A DNA stretch of 64,000 nucleotides from Lentisphaeria bacterium (GTDB lineage Bacteria; Verrucomicrobiota; Lentisphaeria; Victivallales; UBA1829): positions 124,001 to 188,000 of the forward strand of contig JAFTIQ010000031.1 of assembly GCA_017456805.1 (NCBI GenBank). The letters are read 5' to 3'. The number at the start of each line of letters is the position of its first letter. The stretch's first letter is position 1. The notes under the pieces were generated by a model, which ran no database searches, had not been told where the DNA came from, and saw nothing but the letters and a program-made list of their open reading frames with translations. Both the position numbers and the translations under genes were made by a program. This document shows positions 1 to 9,100 of the stretch, in pieces.

Positions 1-1068
1 CCCTTCGCTTTCACTGCAGAAAATATTGGAAATCTCTGGCGCAAACAGAAAAATAAGCCCCGCAAGTGCCAACTCATAAATCAGCGCAAATCTCATGGCA
101 AATCTGCGGCATTGGTTGATCCGGTCAAAACGCTTCGCTCCAAAGTTTTGCCCAACCATCGGCATCATGGACATCCCAAGAGCCATCGGGACAAGGAACG
201 CGACCCCTTCCAGGCGGGCAGCCGCATTCGCTCCCGCAACCGCAGCCGTGCCAAATCCGGAAATCGCTTTCGTTACGATCGCACTCCCAATGGGCATCAG
301 AACCATTCCGAGAATCGAGGGAACCGCCACCCGCAGCACCATAAGCCAGCCCTTGCTGATAAACCGGAAATCCAGCGGAATCCGGGAAATCAGATGATGC
401 TTCTTCCAAATGAAAAACAGAATGATCAGCGACGATAATCCCTGAGATATCACCGTTGCCAGCGCACCTCCGAAAATCCCCGTCCCGGGAATGATCCACC
501 AGCCGAAAATCAAAACAGGGTCAAGTATCACATTCACGATCATCCCGAAAATCATCATCCCACTCGCCAGTTTCGAATCCGCAGCCGTTATCAAAATGGA
601 ATTCCCTGCCATCCCGATCACCGCAAGAGGAGTCCCGAGATACCAGACAAACATATATTCCCTGATCATTCCATGAAGTTCCGGAGTCGCGCCGAGAAGC
701 GTAAAAACCGGATTCATAAGAAGAATTCCGGTAAGAGCAAGCAGACTTGTCAGAAGGATAATCAGCACAAACCCGGCAGTAGTGATCGCTGCTGCCCGTT
801 CCTGCCGTTCCCCTCCCAGTGCATGAGCAACCAGAGTCATCATCCCTGTGCCCAGACCATGAAAAATACAACCGGCAAACATCGCCACCGGCATGGTGAA
901 TCCCACCGCAGCCAGTTCAGGCTCTCCAAGTTTTCCGATAAAATAAGTATCCGCAATGTTGTATCCGGACATTGCAAGCGTGCCGGCAAGCATCGGCACA
1001 GCCGTTTTGATCATGGTCCAGCCGATCGGTGCTGAAACAAAATCAGATTTTCCTGCAGGATTGCTCAT
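1..1068 (-). CDS. MATE family efflux transporter (partial, C-terminus off window)
   Basis: Multidrug and toxic-compound extrusion type membrane transporter, expected in the inner membrane and driven by Na+ or H+. Translating the minus strand from ATG 1068 gives an open frame of 356 codons that reaches base 1 without a stop, so the C-terminal part is missing (family length about 450 aa). The N-terminus contains PMLAGTLAMSGYNIADTYF and the G-E-P-E-L-A-A-V-G-F loop typical of MATE helices 1-2; the half-repeat reappears near residue 290 with GANAAARLEGVAF and GMSMMPMVGQNFGA. It starts 15 nt after the stop of the small lipoprotein gene and has no clear Shine-Dalgarno, so it may be translated by coupling. 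Family assignment is firm; the substrate cannot be inferred. Confidence 0.88.
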   Translation of the reverse strand, partial: MSNPAGKSDFVSAPIGWTMIKTAVPMLAGTLAMSGYNIADTYFIGKLGEPELAAVGFTMPVAMFAGCIFHGLGTGMMTLVAHALGGERQERAAAITTAGFVLIILLTSLLALTGILLMNPVFTLLGATPELHGMIREYMFVWYLGTPLAVIGMAGNSILITAADSKLASGMMIFGMIVNVILDPVLIFGWWIIPGTGIFGGALATVISQGLSSLIILFFIWKKHHLISRIPLDFRFISKGWLMVLRVAVPSILGMVLMPIGSAIVTKAISGFGTAAVAGANAAARLEGVAFLVPMALGMSMMPMVGQNFGAKRFDRINQCRRFAMRFALIYELALAGLIFLFAPEISNIFCSESEG

Positions 1069-1083
1069 AAAAAATAAAACGGA

Positions 1084-1254
1084 TCACTGAATGACCCGTC
1101 CTCCCATCGGTTGATATTCCCAGTATGATTGGGAATTGAAAGGTTTCGGATTGATCCCTGCACGTTCCTGTTCAGAGGAGAAAAATTCACATCCGCTGCA
1201 GAGAAGCAGCACCATGCTTCCGGCGATAACAAGGAATAAATGAAATCTGTTCAC
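1084..1254 (-). CDS. Small lipoprotein, 56 aa
   Basis: I chose the GTG at 1254 as start: it has AAGGA about seven bases upstream and yields a clean lipoprotein signal, positively charged N-terminus, hydrophobic stretch HLFLVIAGSMVLLL and lipobox LCSGC. An in-frame ATG at 1326 would put 24 residues before the signal and has no comparable ribosome site. After the lipidated cysteine only about 35 residues remain, ending in YWEYQPMGGRVIQ. No known family is recognised. It lies in a same-strand cluster with a coiled-coil membrane protein, a 44-aa membrane peptide and a MATE exporter, so it may be an accessory envelope component; that is inference. Confidence 0.7.
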   Translation of the reverse strand: MNRFHLFLVIAGSMVLLLCSGCEFFSSEQERAGINPKPFNSQSYWEYQPMGGRVIQ

Positions 1255-1344
1255 AAGGAAATCCTTTGTTATAAAAACAGTACTGCAAAAGAACGGAATT
1301 CTTTTGCAGCACTTCTGAATGATCAACAGATGTAAACTCTGTTA

Positions 1345-1479
1345 TTATTTGAATACTTTTTCGATGATCGGATCCACTTCTCCGTAAGCATCCAGCTCAA
1401 GGATTTGAAGACCGATCGCTGCGCAGATCAGCAGGAATGAGATGATCCCGATGATTGTAAAGGTTTTTGACTGAAGCAT
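1345..1479 (-). CDS. Single-pass membrane peptide, 44 aa
   Basis: A short frame, ATG 1479 to TAA 1345, preceded by AGGAG with eight bases to the start. The product has one hydrophobic helix (residues 8-24, FTIIGIISFLLICAAIGL) followed by an acidic tail ELDAYGEVDPIIEKVF. It is wedged 24 bp after the coiled-coil gene and 90 bp before the small lipoprotein gene, all on the minus strand, which supports it as a real translated member of that cluster. No family is recognised; a small partner of the coiled-coil protein is a reasonable guess. Confidence 0.65.
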   Translation of the reverse strand: MLQSKTFTIIGIISFLLICAAIGLQILELDAYGEVDPIIEKVFK

Positions 1480-1503
1480 ATTGTTTACTCCTGTTTCCGA
1501 CGA

Positions 1504-2760
1504 TTACTTTGCAGACTCGAATTTGAATCCTTTGAAAAGGAGATCCATATCATCTTTCAGGAAGATAACAACATCGCCTTCTTTGATTTTGGAGCGAAGA
1601 TCTGCCTGGACATCAGCAATGGAGTGATCGCCATGAACTTCTTTCAGAGTGATCTTTCCAACGATCTTGGGGCTGCCGGAGTCAAGATCACGGACAATTG
1701 TCATTGTCACGTTGGCAGGAATATCAAGGATCGTATTGAAGGTCTTTCCTTCGATTGTCTGGCTGACAGTTTTCTTGGTTCCGAGGTCAAGGACAACGAA
1801 GTTCCATTTGTGATCGACTTTTCTGACGGTTGCTTTGATCAGAGAGTAGAGATTGCAGTAGAATTCTCTGTCTTTGGGACCATGAAGAATACGGTCGATA
1901 TCAGCATTTCCGGAGGGATTGAGTTTGTAAAGCAGATCTTTGATTTCTGCATTTTTCTTGGCAATCACGCCGTTGAGCCCGGTAATCTTTGTATTGAGTG
2001 CGTCTTTTTCGTTGAGAAGAGTCTGGATTCTTTTGTTTGCAGCAGTCAGGTTGCGGGTGGTTGTATCAAGCTGAGATTTCTGTCTTGCCACGCCCTGGTT
2101 CACGCTGGAAGAAGAGGGCTTGTACTGAGCTTCTGTCTGCTGGAAACGGGTTCCAACAGTGGTTCCGATGCGGGAGAGGCTTGCTTCGTAGGTAGAGATT
2201 CTTGCATTTTTCTTCTGGACAGCTGCACGGATCTGAGCGAGGAACGCGCCTCCTCTGTCACCCTTGATTGCCTGTTCAGAGCCGCTGACACCAACGGTTT
2301 TACCGGCGTTGATGAAATTGACCAGGATTGCCTGATTGCGTGCATGGATTCCTCTGACCTTCTGAAGGAGATCTGTACGATGAGCTTCATAGGTTTCGAC
2401 AGAGGTCAATTTTGCCGGGTCGCCGGATCTGACTTCCACAGCTGCTGCGATATCGCAAACAGTTCTTGCCAATGCATCACGCTGAGCGATCAGCTTTTTT
2501 GCACCTTCGGAAAGTTCTTTGAGTTTCCGTTCCATTTCGTCCAGCTGCCGATGGGTAAGTTCTTCCTGTTTCAGGCTGTCAGCAAGCTTTGTGCCGGAAC
2601 CTCTATCCAATTCCTGTGCTGTGGCGTTGATTTCCTTCGCCATCATTTCCCAGCCTTGCAGCATCTGGGTCCGTTTTTCATACAGAAAGTAGGAAAGAAC
2701 GGCTGCTCCTGCTGCTGCAAGCAGGATAAAAATCAATACGATTCGGTTGAGGACGCGCAT
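1504..2760 (-). CDS. Membrane-anchored coiled-coil protein, 418 aa, unknown function
   Basis: The N-terminus (residues 5-27) is one transmembrane helix, followed by a long segment (about 40-290) rich in heptad-like Q/K/E/L runs, such as LDEMERKLKELSEGAKKLIA, indicating extended periplasmic coiled coil. The last 120 residues, after GPKDREFYCNLYSLIKATV, look like a compact beta-rich domain with repeated V/I-T-K patterns and a closing VIFLKDDMDLLFKGFKFES. Start ATG 2760 is preceded by AAGGAG. I do not recognise the family; the architecture recalls envelope scaffolds or adaptor proteins. A long open frame on the opposite strand is an antisense shadow. It is the first gene of a cluster ending in a MATE exporter, which could mean an export-linked role, but that is inference. 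Confidence 0.8.
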   Translation of the reverse strand: MRVLNRIVLIFILLAAAGAAVLSYFLYEKRTQMLQGWEMMAKEINATAQELDRGSGTKLADSLKQEELTHRQLDEMERKLKELSEGAKKLIAQRDALARTVCDIAAAVEVRSGDPAKLTSVETYEAHRTDLLQKVRGIHARNQAILVNFINAGKTVGVSGSEQAIKGDRGGAFLAQIRAAVQKKNARISTYEASLSRIGTTVGTRFQQTEAQYKPSSSSVNQGVARQKSQLDTTTRNLTAANKRIQTLLNEKDALNTKITGLNGVIAKKNAEIKDLLYKLNPSGNADIDRILHGPKDREFYCNLYSLIKATVRKVDHKWNFVVLDLGTKKTVSQTIEGKTFNTILDIPANVTMTIVRDLDSGSPKIVGKITLKEVHGDHSIADVQADLRSKIKEGDVVIFLKDDMDLLFKGFKFESAK

Positions 2761-2782
2761 GTAGAACTCCTTCGTTTTTTTA

Positions 2783-2798
2783 TATTATGTTTAATTAC
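2783..2798 (-). promoter_or_regulatory. AT-rich motif shared with the leader of the SDR gene
   Basis: On the plus strand the bases read TATTATGTTTAATTAC. The same 16-mer with one change (TATTATGCTTAATTAC) stands at 58093-58108 in front of another minus-strand gene, at almost the same distance from the start codon (about 22 and 20 nt). It could be an operator or part of an alternative promoter. It carries no convincing -35 partner. Confidence 0.35.
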
Positions 2799-2830
2799 GT
2801 TTTCTTCTCCGGAAGCATTAACCCTGTAAA

Positions 2831-2857
2831 TCTATATTGAAAAATGCGTTTTGTCAA
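2831..2857 (-). promoter_or_regulatory. Possible promoter of the coiled-coil operon
   Basis: Read on the minus strand, TTGACA (2857-2852) is followed after 15 bp by TATAGA (2836-2831), upstream of the start at 2760. The spacing is one base shorter than the form seen elsewhere in this window, so this is a moderate call. The rest of the 2761-3062 interval is AT-rich with no gene or RNA that I can support. Confidence 0.4.
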
Positions 2858-3062
2858 ATTGAAATCGCTTTTTTTTTCATATTTTTTTACAGATACTTCT
2901 CTTTTTACAGAAAAAATATTTCTGAAATCACTTTCAAATGAGCAAAAAAGGTACAAACCTCCCTTGGCCTTTCTCCTGTAATATATCATCACTCCGGGTA
3001 AATGTCAAAATGAAAACAAGGATATCCTGCATTTTTTTTGTTTTTTTTCGCCGGATTTACAG

Positions 3063-3099
3063 AAAAAGCCGCTTTGAGTCTTTCCCAAAACGGCCTTTT
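3063..3099 (-). terminator. Intrinsic terminator after the three-gene glycan operon
   Basis: On the minus strand a 16-bp stem (two or three G-U pairs) with loop AAAGA is closed by an A-run before and a T-run after, with GGCCG pairing CGGCT at its core. It lies about 20 bp beyond the stop of the glycosidase gene at 3119. Confidence 0.8.
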
Positions 3100-3118
3100 C
3101 ATGATTTTATTTACGGAT

Positions 3119-5413
3119 TCAGAAGGAAATCGTGCAAAGATCCTCTTTCCGGAAGCTGCCGTCAAACCACAGGGTCGATGTTGCTTCATCCCATTCGTAT
3201 GCTTGCGGGATTCCGTTGATCTGGATTTCCGGGCGTTTTGCTGCAAGAATTCTGACAGGTGCACGCAAGGAGGCATCCGCGCGGAATTGGAGAGAACCTT
3301 TTTCCGCCTTGACAGCTTTCACAGGAAGTCCGATTGCGCACAGCAGGACCGGATGTTCCGGAATCGCTGTTTCCCGGATCACTTCGAGGGTTTCCTGTTT
3401 CTGATCCGCAGGTTCCTGCAGAGAACCGGGAATTCCCTGAAGTCCGGAAGCATAGTTACCTTTGCCGGATACTTTCAGAATCTTGCCGTTCAGCCGGTCA
3501 ATACAGGATTCCGGACCGTCTCCGGGCATCCAGTAGAATCCGCCGCGGTGGATGAACCATCCGGCAATTCCGCTGATTATCGCCTGTGCTGCCGCTGTTG
3601 CAGAGAATGCCTGCCAGCAGGAAAGCTGATGTGCATCTCCATCGCAGCCGGAAAGATTGAAGGTTTCAACCGCAACTTTATACTTTTTGAAATAGGAAAG
3701 GTAGGCATCCATACAGCGGAAGGCTTCTTCTGGGCGCCCGCCGAGACGGGCCGTTTTCGCTTCATGTCCGCAATGCTGGTTCATGTGGACACTTTTCCAC
3801 ATTTCGCAAGGAACTGCGCTGTCGGGTGCAACAGCAGTATGACCGCAGGGATGATAGAGTTTTTCTGCCTGATATGCGGCGAGATCCTTTGCGATATTGC
3901 GGAAGAGCCATGCTCCGTGAGGATAATCCATTGCCAGAGTATGAGTATTCTGGAAAATCTGGATTGCCGGCGCCACGCCGTTGACGTCTGTCGCCGCCCG
4001 GAGGTAGCCTTCTTTTTCATCAAAGAATGTTTTGACATAATTGGCGTCGACGAGGTCGGCTGTTTTCCGGCATTCTTCTGCGAGTTCTGCATCACCGGTT
4101 TCCGAGGCGAAGTTTTCCAGCGTTCTGAGGAAGCTGAACCACCATCCATTCAGGCAGCTTGCCTGGAAAAGTCCGCTCAGTCCGACTTCTTTGGAGTTAT
4201 CCACGCCCACATTCAGAGAGGTGGCAAGAAGTCCGCTTTCCTGATTGCTGAAACGCATGTTGAACCGGAAAAATTCTTTGAATCGCGGCATGACTTCCCG
4301 GAGGAAATCGGTATCTCCGGTATATGCAATATACTCATCCGTCTGAATGATCAGCTGCAATGTGATCCAGGGACAGGTTTCCGACCAGGGATAATTGATG
4401 AGATACCGCAAGGCTTTTTTGCAGCGTTCCGGTTCTCCTGTCACAAGGAAATCCCGGGAGGGATAAATATGGTCCCAGAGCGCAAAAAATCCGAACTTGC
4501 CGGTGGAGGCTTTGATCGCCACTTCCCGGTCTGTTTCCGCCAAAAGAAGGCTTCTCTGCTGGCCGGGGTAGACACGGATGAATTCGGATGCTTCAGGGAG
4601 TCCTTCGATGGTGATATTCAGGGCAGGTGCACAATTTTTTTTCTGGATCTCAGCAAGTTCAGCGAAGGAGACTTCTGCATTCCGGAAGGCTTCTTCCTCG
4701 GAATCGCCAAATCCGAATTTGAGTTCAAATTCAGCCTTTTCGATGATTCCGCTGAATTCCATTGCGTTGGGGATCTCCCGCTCGGTAATGGCAAAGGGGA
4801 AGGTGATCGCCCAGTAAACAGTCTTGCTGTAATCAACGAATTGACATTCTGCGGAGAACAGGACAGATTTTTCCTTTACGACCGGAGCTTTCCGGGTGAA
4901 GATCATTTTATCTTCCGGGAATGGTTTGTTCTGGTCGAAACCGGGACCGCGCAGCTCTGCCGGAAGCCACTGGATCCCGCTTGCCACTTTGGAACACTGG
5001 TTTTTCAGCGTATCAAAAGAGCCTTCGCACATGTGGAATTTGGAAAGATTTACAGAGAACACTTCTCCGGGTTCCGCTTTAAACCGCAGAACAACCGCTT
5101 TTTCCTGCATGATCAGAGAATAGTTCTCCGTATGGAATCCATTGGGGTAGAATTCCGGATCGACGGGATAAAAAAGTTCTTTTCCATGGCGGAACTGAAT
5201 TGCCGGAGAGTACAGTGGGCGTCCCATGGTTCCTGTGCCATGACGGCGAAGCCAGGGCAGGGGATGCCGGTCAGGATAGAGTTTCCCTTCAAATTCTCTG
5301 ATATCAAGAAGCGCAATGGAGTCGATTCCGCCGAAGCGTTCCACCCGCATGGAAAGAGGTCCGATCCCGAATTCTTTAAATTGTTCGGGGAACAATCTGT
5401 TAAAATCAATCAT
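3119..5413 (-). CDS. Six-hairpin glycosidase-like protein, 764 aa
   Basis: Predicted intracellular glycan-active enzyme: no signal peptide is visible. The first 230 residues look like a beta-sandwich domain; residues about 270-650 show the alternating helices and aromatic/acidic motifs of an (alpha/alpha)6 toroid, including WDHIYPSRDFLVTGEPERC, NYPWSETCPWITLQLI and the late HQLSCWQAFSATAAAQAI. This fold is shared by GH78, GH63, GH94, GH95 and others; I cannot place the subfamily or substrate from motifs alone. Start ATG 5413 has AGGGAA upstream and lies 2 bp after the stop of the preceding LamG gene, so it is the last gene of a tight three-gene operon ended by the terminator at 3063-3099. The long open frame on the plus strand here is antisense shadow. 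Confidence 0.75.
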   Translation of the reverse strand: MIDFNRLFPEQFKEFGIGPLSMRVERFGGIDSIALLDIREFEGKLYPDRHPLPWLRRHGTGTMGRPLYSPAIQFRHGKELFYPVDPEFYPNGFHTENYSLIMQEKAVVLRFKAEPGEVFSVNLSKFHMCEGSFDTLKNQCSKVASGIQWLPAELRGPGFDQNKPFPEDKMIFTRKAPVVKEKSVLFSAECQFVDYSKTVYWAITFPFAITEREIPNAMEFSGIIEKAEFELKFGFGDSEEEAFRNAEVSFAELAEIQKKNCAPALNITIEGLPEASEFIRVYPGQQRSLLLAETDREVAIKASTGKFGFFALWDHIYPSRDFLVTGEPERCKKALRYLINYPWSETCPWITLQLIIQTDEYIAYTGDTDFLREVMPRFKEFFRFNMRFSNQESGLLATSLNVGVDNSKEVGLSGLFQASCLNGWWFSFLRTLENFASETGDAELAEECRKTADLVDANYVKTFFDEKEGYLRAATDVNGVAPAIQIFQNTHTLAMDYPHGAWLFRNIAKDLAAYQAEKLYHPCGHTAVAPDSAVPCEMWKSVHMNQHCGHEAKTARLGGRPEEAFRCMDAYLSYFKKYKVAVETFNLSGCDGDAHQLSCWQAFSATAAAQAIISGIAGWFIHRGGFYWMPGDGPESCIDRLNGKILKVSGKGNYASGLQGIPGSLQEPADQKQETLEVIRETAIPEHPVLLCAIGLPVKAVKAEKGSLQFRADASLRAPVRILAAKRPEIQINGIPQAYEWDEATSTLWFDGSFRKEDLCTISF

Positions 5414-5415
5414 GT

Positions 5416-6192
5416 TTATTTCCCTGCTGTATATTTCTGATAAAGAGCTTTGACTTCTTCCGCAGAAAGCTGTTTGTCATAAATGGTATATTCGTCCACA
5501 GCCATTCCCTTTGCAATGTTGATGGGGAACAGTCTTGCCAGATTTTCTGTTGCAATCTTGTGGGGAACTGCAGTTTTAAGGAATTCTTCTCCGTTGACAT
5601 AAATGGTAAAGTTCAGCCCATCCCATGTCTGGACGATGTGATACCATTTTCCGAGCTGGAAATCATAGTTTTTGGAGACGTTAGATTTTTTGATTTCCTT
5701 GAAGCAGGGGAATCCGAGCCAGAGGAGATCTTTTCCGCCGGGGACGTGGGACGTCATGCGCTGAAGAACAACATAACCGTTGGGACTGTAAGCTGTGGAG
5801 ATGATTCCGCAGGAGTAGGTCTGTTTCCATTTTGTCTTGCCCTGATTCGGGGTGTCTTTTGTCTGAACGATCCATTCTTTCGGAAGGATCCAGGTGCTGA
5901 CCGTTCCGGGCTTGCTGAAATCAAGATTGTCTTTGATCGTGAAATAAAGAGCATCATTTTTTGCTGCACAGTAGGCTGCTTTCCCTTTGATTCCTTCGAT
6001 AAAGGTGAAATTTTCTTTGACAAGTCTTCCGTTCTGGATCTTATCATTTCCCCGCGCCTGATCGGGCAGCAATGTTCCATCAAAGCTGTGATAGAACATA
6101 ATATTTTCGTACAGGGGATCTTCTTCCTGTGCGGGCAGGGCTGCCGGGATCATTCCCGCGCAAAGGAGCAATGCAAGAGCATGATTTTTCAT
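5416..6192 (-). CDS. Secreted LamG-like (concanavalin A-like) domain protein, 258 aa
   Basis: Residues 1-21 are a signal peptide ending LPAQ; the rest is one jelly-roll domain of the laminin-G3 type: opening with IMFYHSFDGT, central PGTVSTWILPKEW, and the characteristic GKWYHIVQTWDG followed by YVNGEEF, then DEYTIYDKQLSAEEVKALY. Such domains bind carbohydrate or cell-surface ligands and usually accompany sulfatases or hydrolases. Here it stands alone between two glycan-active genes with 2-bp gaps on both sides, so co-translation is likely. A substrate-capturing role is inferred; catalytic residues are not seen. Confidence 0.82.
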   Translation of the reverse strand: MKNHALALLLCAGMIPAALPAQEEDPLYENIMFYHSFDGTLLPDQARGNDKIQNGRLVKENFTFIEGIKGKAAYCAAKNDALYFTIKDNLDFSKPGTVSTWILPKEWIVQTKDTPNQGKTKWKQTYSCGIISTAYSPNGYVVLQRMTSHVPGGKDLLWLGFPCFKEIKKSNVSKNYDFQLGKWYHIVQTWDGLNFTIYVNGEEFLKTAVPHKIATENLARLFPINIAKGMAVDEYTIYDKQLSAEEVKALYQKYTAGK

Positions 6193-6194
6193 AG

Positions 6195-9100
6195 TTATTT
6201 TACCTCCAATTTAATGAGTTGCATTCCATATTTTCCCAGTTTGAGTTCAAAACTGTTGTTTTTGACAGAGTAGGTTTCTGCCGGATAGGTTCCGGCGGCA
6301 GAACGGATATTCCAATTTTTGAATTGAACCTTGACAGTTGTCGGTTTTTCGTTCCAGGAAGCAAGGATCAGTATCGCCTGATTTCCGTTCCGCAAGACGA
6401 TATTTTTCACGGTTGCTTCCGGGGTGATGATGACGGGTGAGTTCTTTCTCCAGTAGTCAAACACCTGACATTTATTTGTGCCGAGTCCGAAGTCATTGAC
6501 GATTTTGTTCATGGGGGTGAAGTTTTCTCCGCGCATATCGTACCGGAGAACACCATAGATCATCCGCATTGCCCAGTCGGTACGAACCATCGCTTCATCG
6601 ATCTTGCCGCGGAGATAGGTGGGATCTTCATGAACGAGTCCGCATCCGACGATGGGGAAGTGTGCCTGAGGATAAGCCCCGATCTGCCGTCCGGTGGTTT
6701 CGATTTCCAGCAATTCCGTGGGGAAGGGTTTGTATCCGCTTGCCCAGCCCCATTCCAAATCGAGCTGAATATCAGTCCAGCAGACAATGGGAAGGATCAT
6801 TGCATTGGTGATATGCAGAGAGACCATCAGGGGCCATTCCACAGAAGGCTGCATCTGTTTGGTCAGCACCCAGAGACGTTTGTGGTATTCCCGCATGTCC
6901 CAGATGTCGGAAGAGGGCTGCCAGGTGCCGTCCGGACGCTGATAGGCATTGGAGTTCAAGGGATCCAGACTGTTTCGCGGGAACGAGTTGTCGCAATAGA
7001 TCCCGATTCCGCGTTTCAGCCATTCCCTTGCATACCACATGACAAAGTCCTGATAGGATTTTGTCGGAGTGATCCCGATTCCGGCAGCAGAGCTGAGCGC
7101 ACCGGTGGTCAGATCCTCTTCCTTCAGCCACTTTCTCGGGGTGAAACGGTTCAATCCCCATTCATCCTGGAACACCGCCCATTCCGGAGTGGTCTGATCC
7201 TGACAATGTTCTTCCAGATAGAGCATTGTCGGCTGTTTTCCGCGCTGAGCCATCATGGAGTAATGTCCGCCCCGTGCATGAGCCCGATAGTTGGCAATTC
7301 TGTCTTTGGGAAGTTTGCTGTAATGTTTCTGAATGAAACTTTCAATATATGCCGCATCAATTTTTCCGGTTTTCCGGGCGATAACCATGCGGTCAACAAA
7401 TTCCCAATCGTATTTGACAGGATATTTTCCTGCATAGGCCGGGCGGATTCCCCAATAAGCATTGGATCCTCCGTGGGGCGGGATCACCAGTTTCGGTTTC
7501 CGCCAATCGGAAGGCATGGGCTTGACAGGGGAGGGCTGCATCCCGAAAACGATCGTCCGGGGCTGATCCAGCTTCAGGGCTTTGTTCACAAAATGAACAC
7601 GGAGAATCAATTTTCCGTTCTGACGGATCAATTCCTGAACCGGTTTTTTCTCATCAACAGAGAAATAACGGTCATTGTCCGCAAACCAGGAAAGTCCCCG
7701 TTCCACTTCTCCAAGCCAGATGTAGATATGCATGTTGCCGAAGAAATCGCCGTTGCTGACTTCAGAGCTGCGCCAGATGACACCTTCTCCTTTGGGGACG
7801 TAGACCGCCGGGTTCGTCCGGATATGGCCGGATTTGATCACATGAAGCAGCCGGATCTGGCTGTCATCCAGAGGAATATCAAGATGGAATGTGTCGAGAA
7901 CCGGTTTTTTGCCGGAATCCGGGAGCAAGGTCATTTCATAACGGGTGCATCCGTCATATTCCGTTTTGGCAACGGTTCTGATCCGGAATCCAGCATCTGT
8001 TGATGCAACCCCTTCAAAAATACATTCCGCCGCAGAGCGTTTTGTGAATCTGCCGGTACTCTTCGTGATTTTTCCGGCATTGCCGTTTGCACTGAAATGA
8101 TAGGTAAGTTTTCCGTTGAGAATCTCTTCCCCTGCCGGTTTGACAGAACTGTAAAGCCCGGTGCCGTCAAACGCAAATTCCGTCATGACACTTTTCAGTT
8201 TATTCCCGCTGACCTTCAAATCTTTGAACGGGGGGTACACCACATCTGTGATCCCCAGATTATTGTTTTCCCAGGGGAATACTTTCCGGAGGAAACTCTG
8301 TTTGGAAGAACGGATCTTGACAGCCCCTTTATACATGGTGAGTTCAAGCTCATAGGTTCCGTCCTGAAGTTTGGGCAGCGCGAAAGTGCAGATGTTTTCT
8401 TTTTTCAGAGGTGCAAATTTCTGCCGGGAAAGAACCGTATTTCCGGATTTTACAGAAATCACAGCATGCGTTAATCCGGATTCTGCATCAAAACGGATGG
8501 TTCCTTTCTTTAAATAAGGGTATATGGCAAACTGGAAGTTTGTGTTGACTCCTGAACGGATCTTCCAGCGGTTTTCTTCATCAAACGGAAGCTTGTAAGG
8601 AATTTTGACGGAGTAGACGACCTTTTCGCCCTCTTTGACCGTCAGCGAGACAATGTGGTTCGTGCGGAGATGGATCCGTCCGCCGTCATCATGAAATTGA
8701 ATCGTTCCGCTTTTTCCGGGGGCGATCGTGAGTTTCTTCACGCTTGTGGTTTCCGGCATATCCCCGTGAAAGAAATGAAGTTTGGCTTCATACGTTTTTT
8801 CTGATCCGGAGTTGTTGCGGATCAGTGCATTGAGATCAAAAAGCTGTTTTTCCAGCAGTCCGAGATCTTTGATGTTGATCGCCGGTGCTTTTTTTACAAA
8901 CACAAAGGTGGCGTATCTGGAAAGATCATTGAAAGGTGCTTCATTGACGATGAAGGGCGTTTGGTTTGCGGGCCGCTTCCAGTTTCTGGAAACGAGGATC
9001 TTGAACTGTTTTCCGCTGGGATCCAGCTCCTGGACGGGGATTTCAAATTCTGCCACCCACACATTCCGTTTTTTATCAAGGAAATTGACTTTTTTCCATT

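Noticed and set aside
1624..2829. 401-codon plus-strand frame opposite the coiled-coil gene
   Set aside because: Antisense shadow of a Gln/Lys/Glu-rich protein; no ribosome site and no recognisable fold.
3038..5440. 800-codon open frame on the plus strand
   Set aside because: It mirrors the six-hairpin glycosidase gene, which has motifs, a ribosome site and a terminator; the plus-strand product has none.
6630..8003. 457-codon plus-strand frame
   Set aside because: Antisense to the 1126-aa glycan protein.
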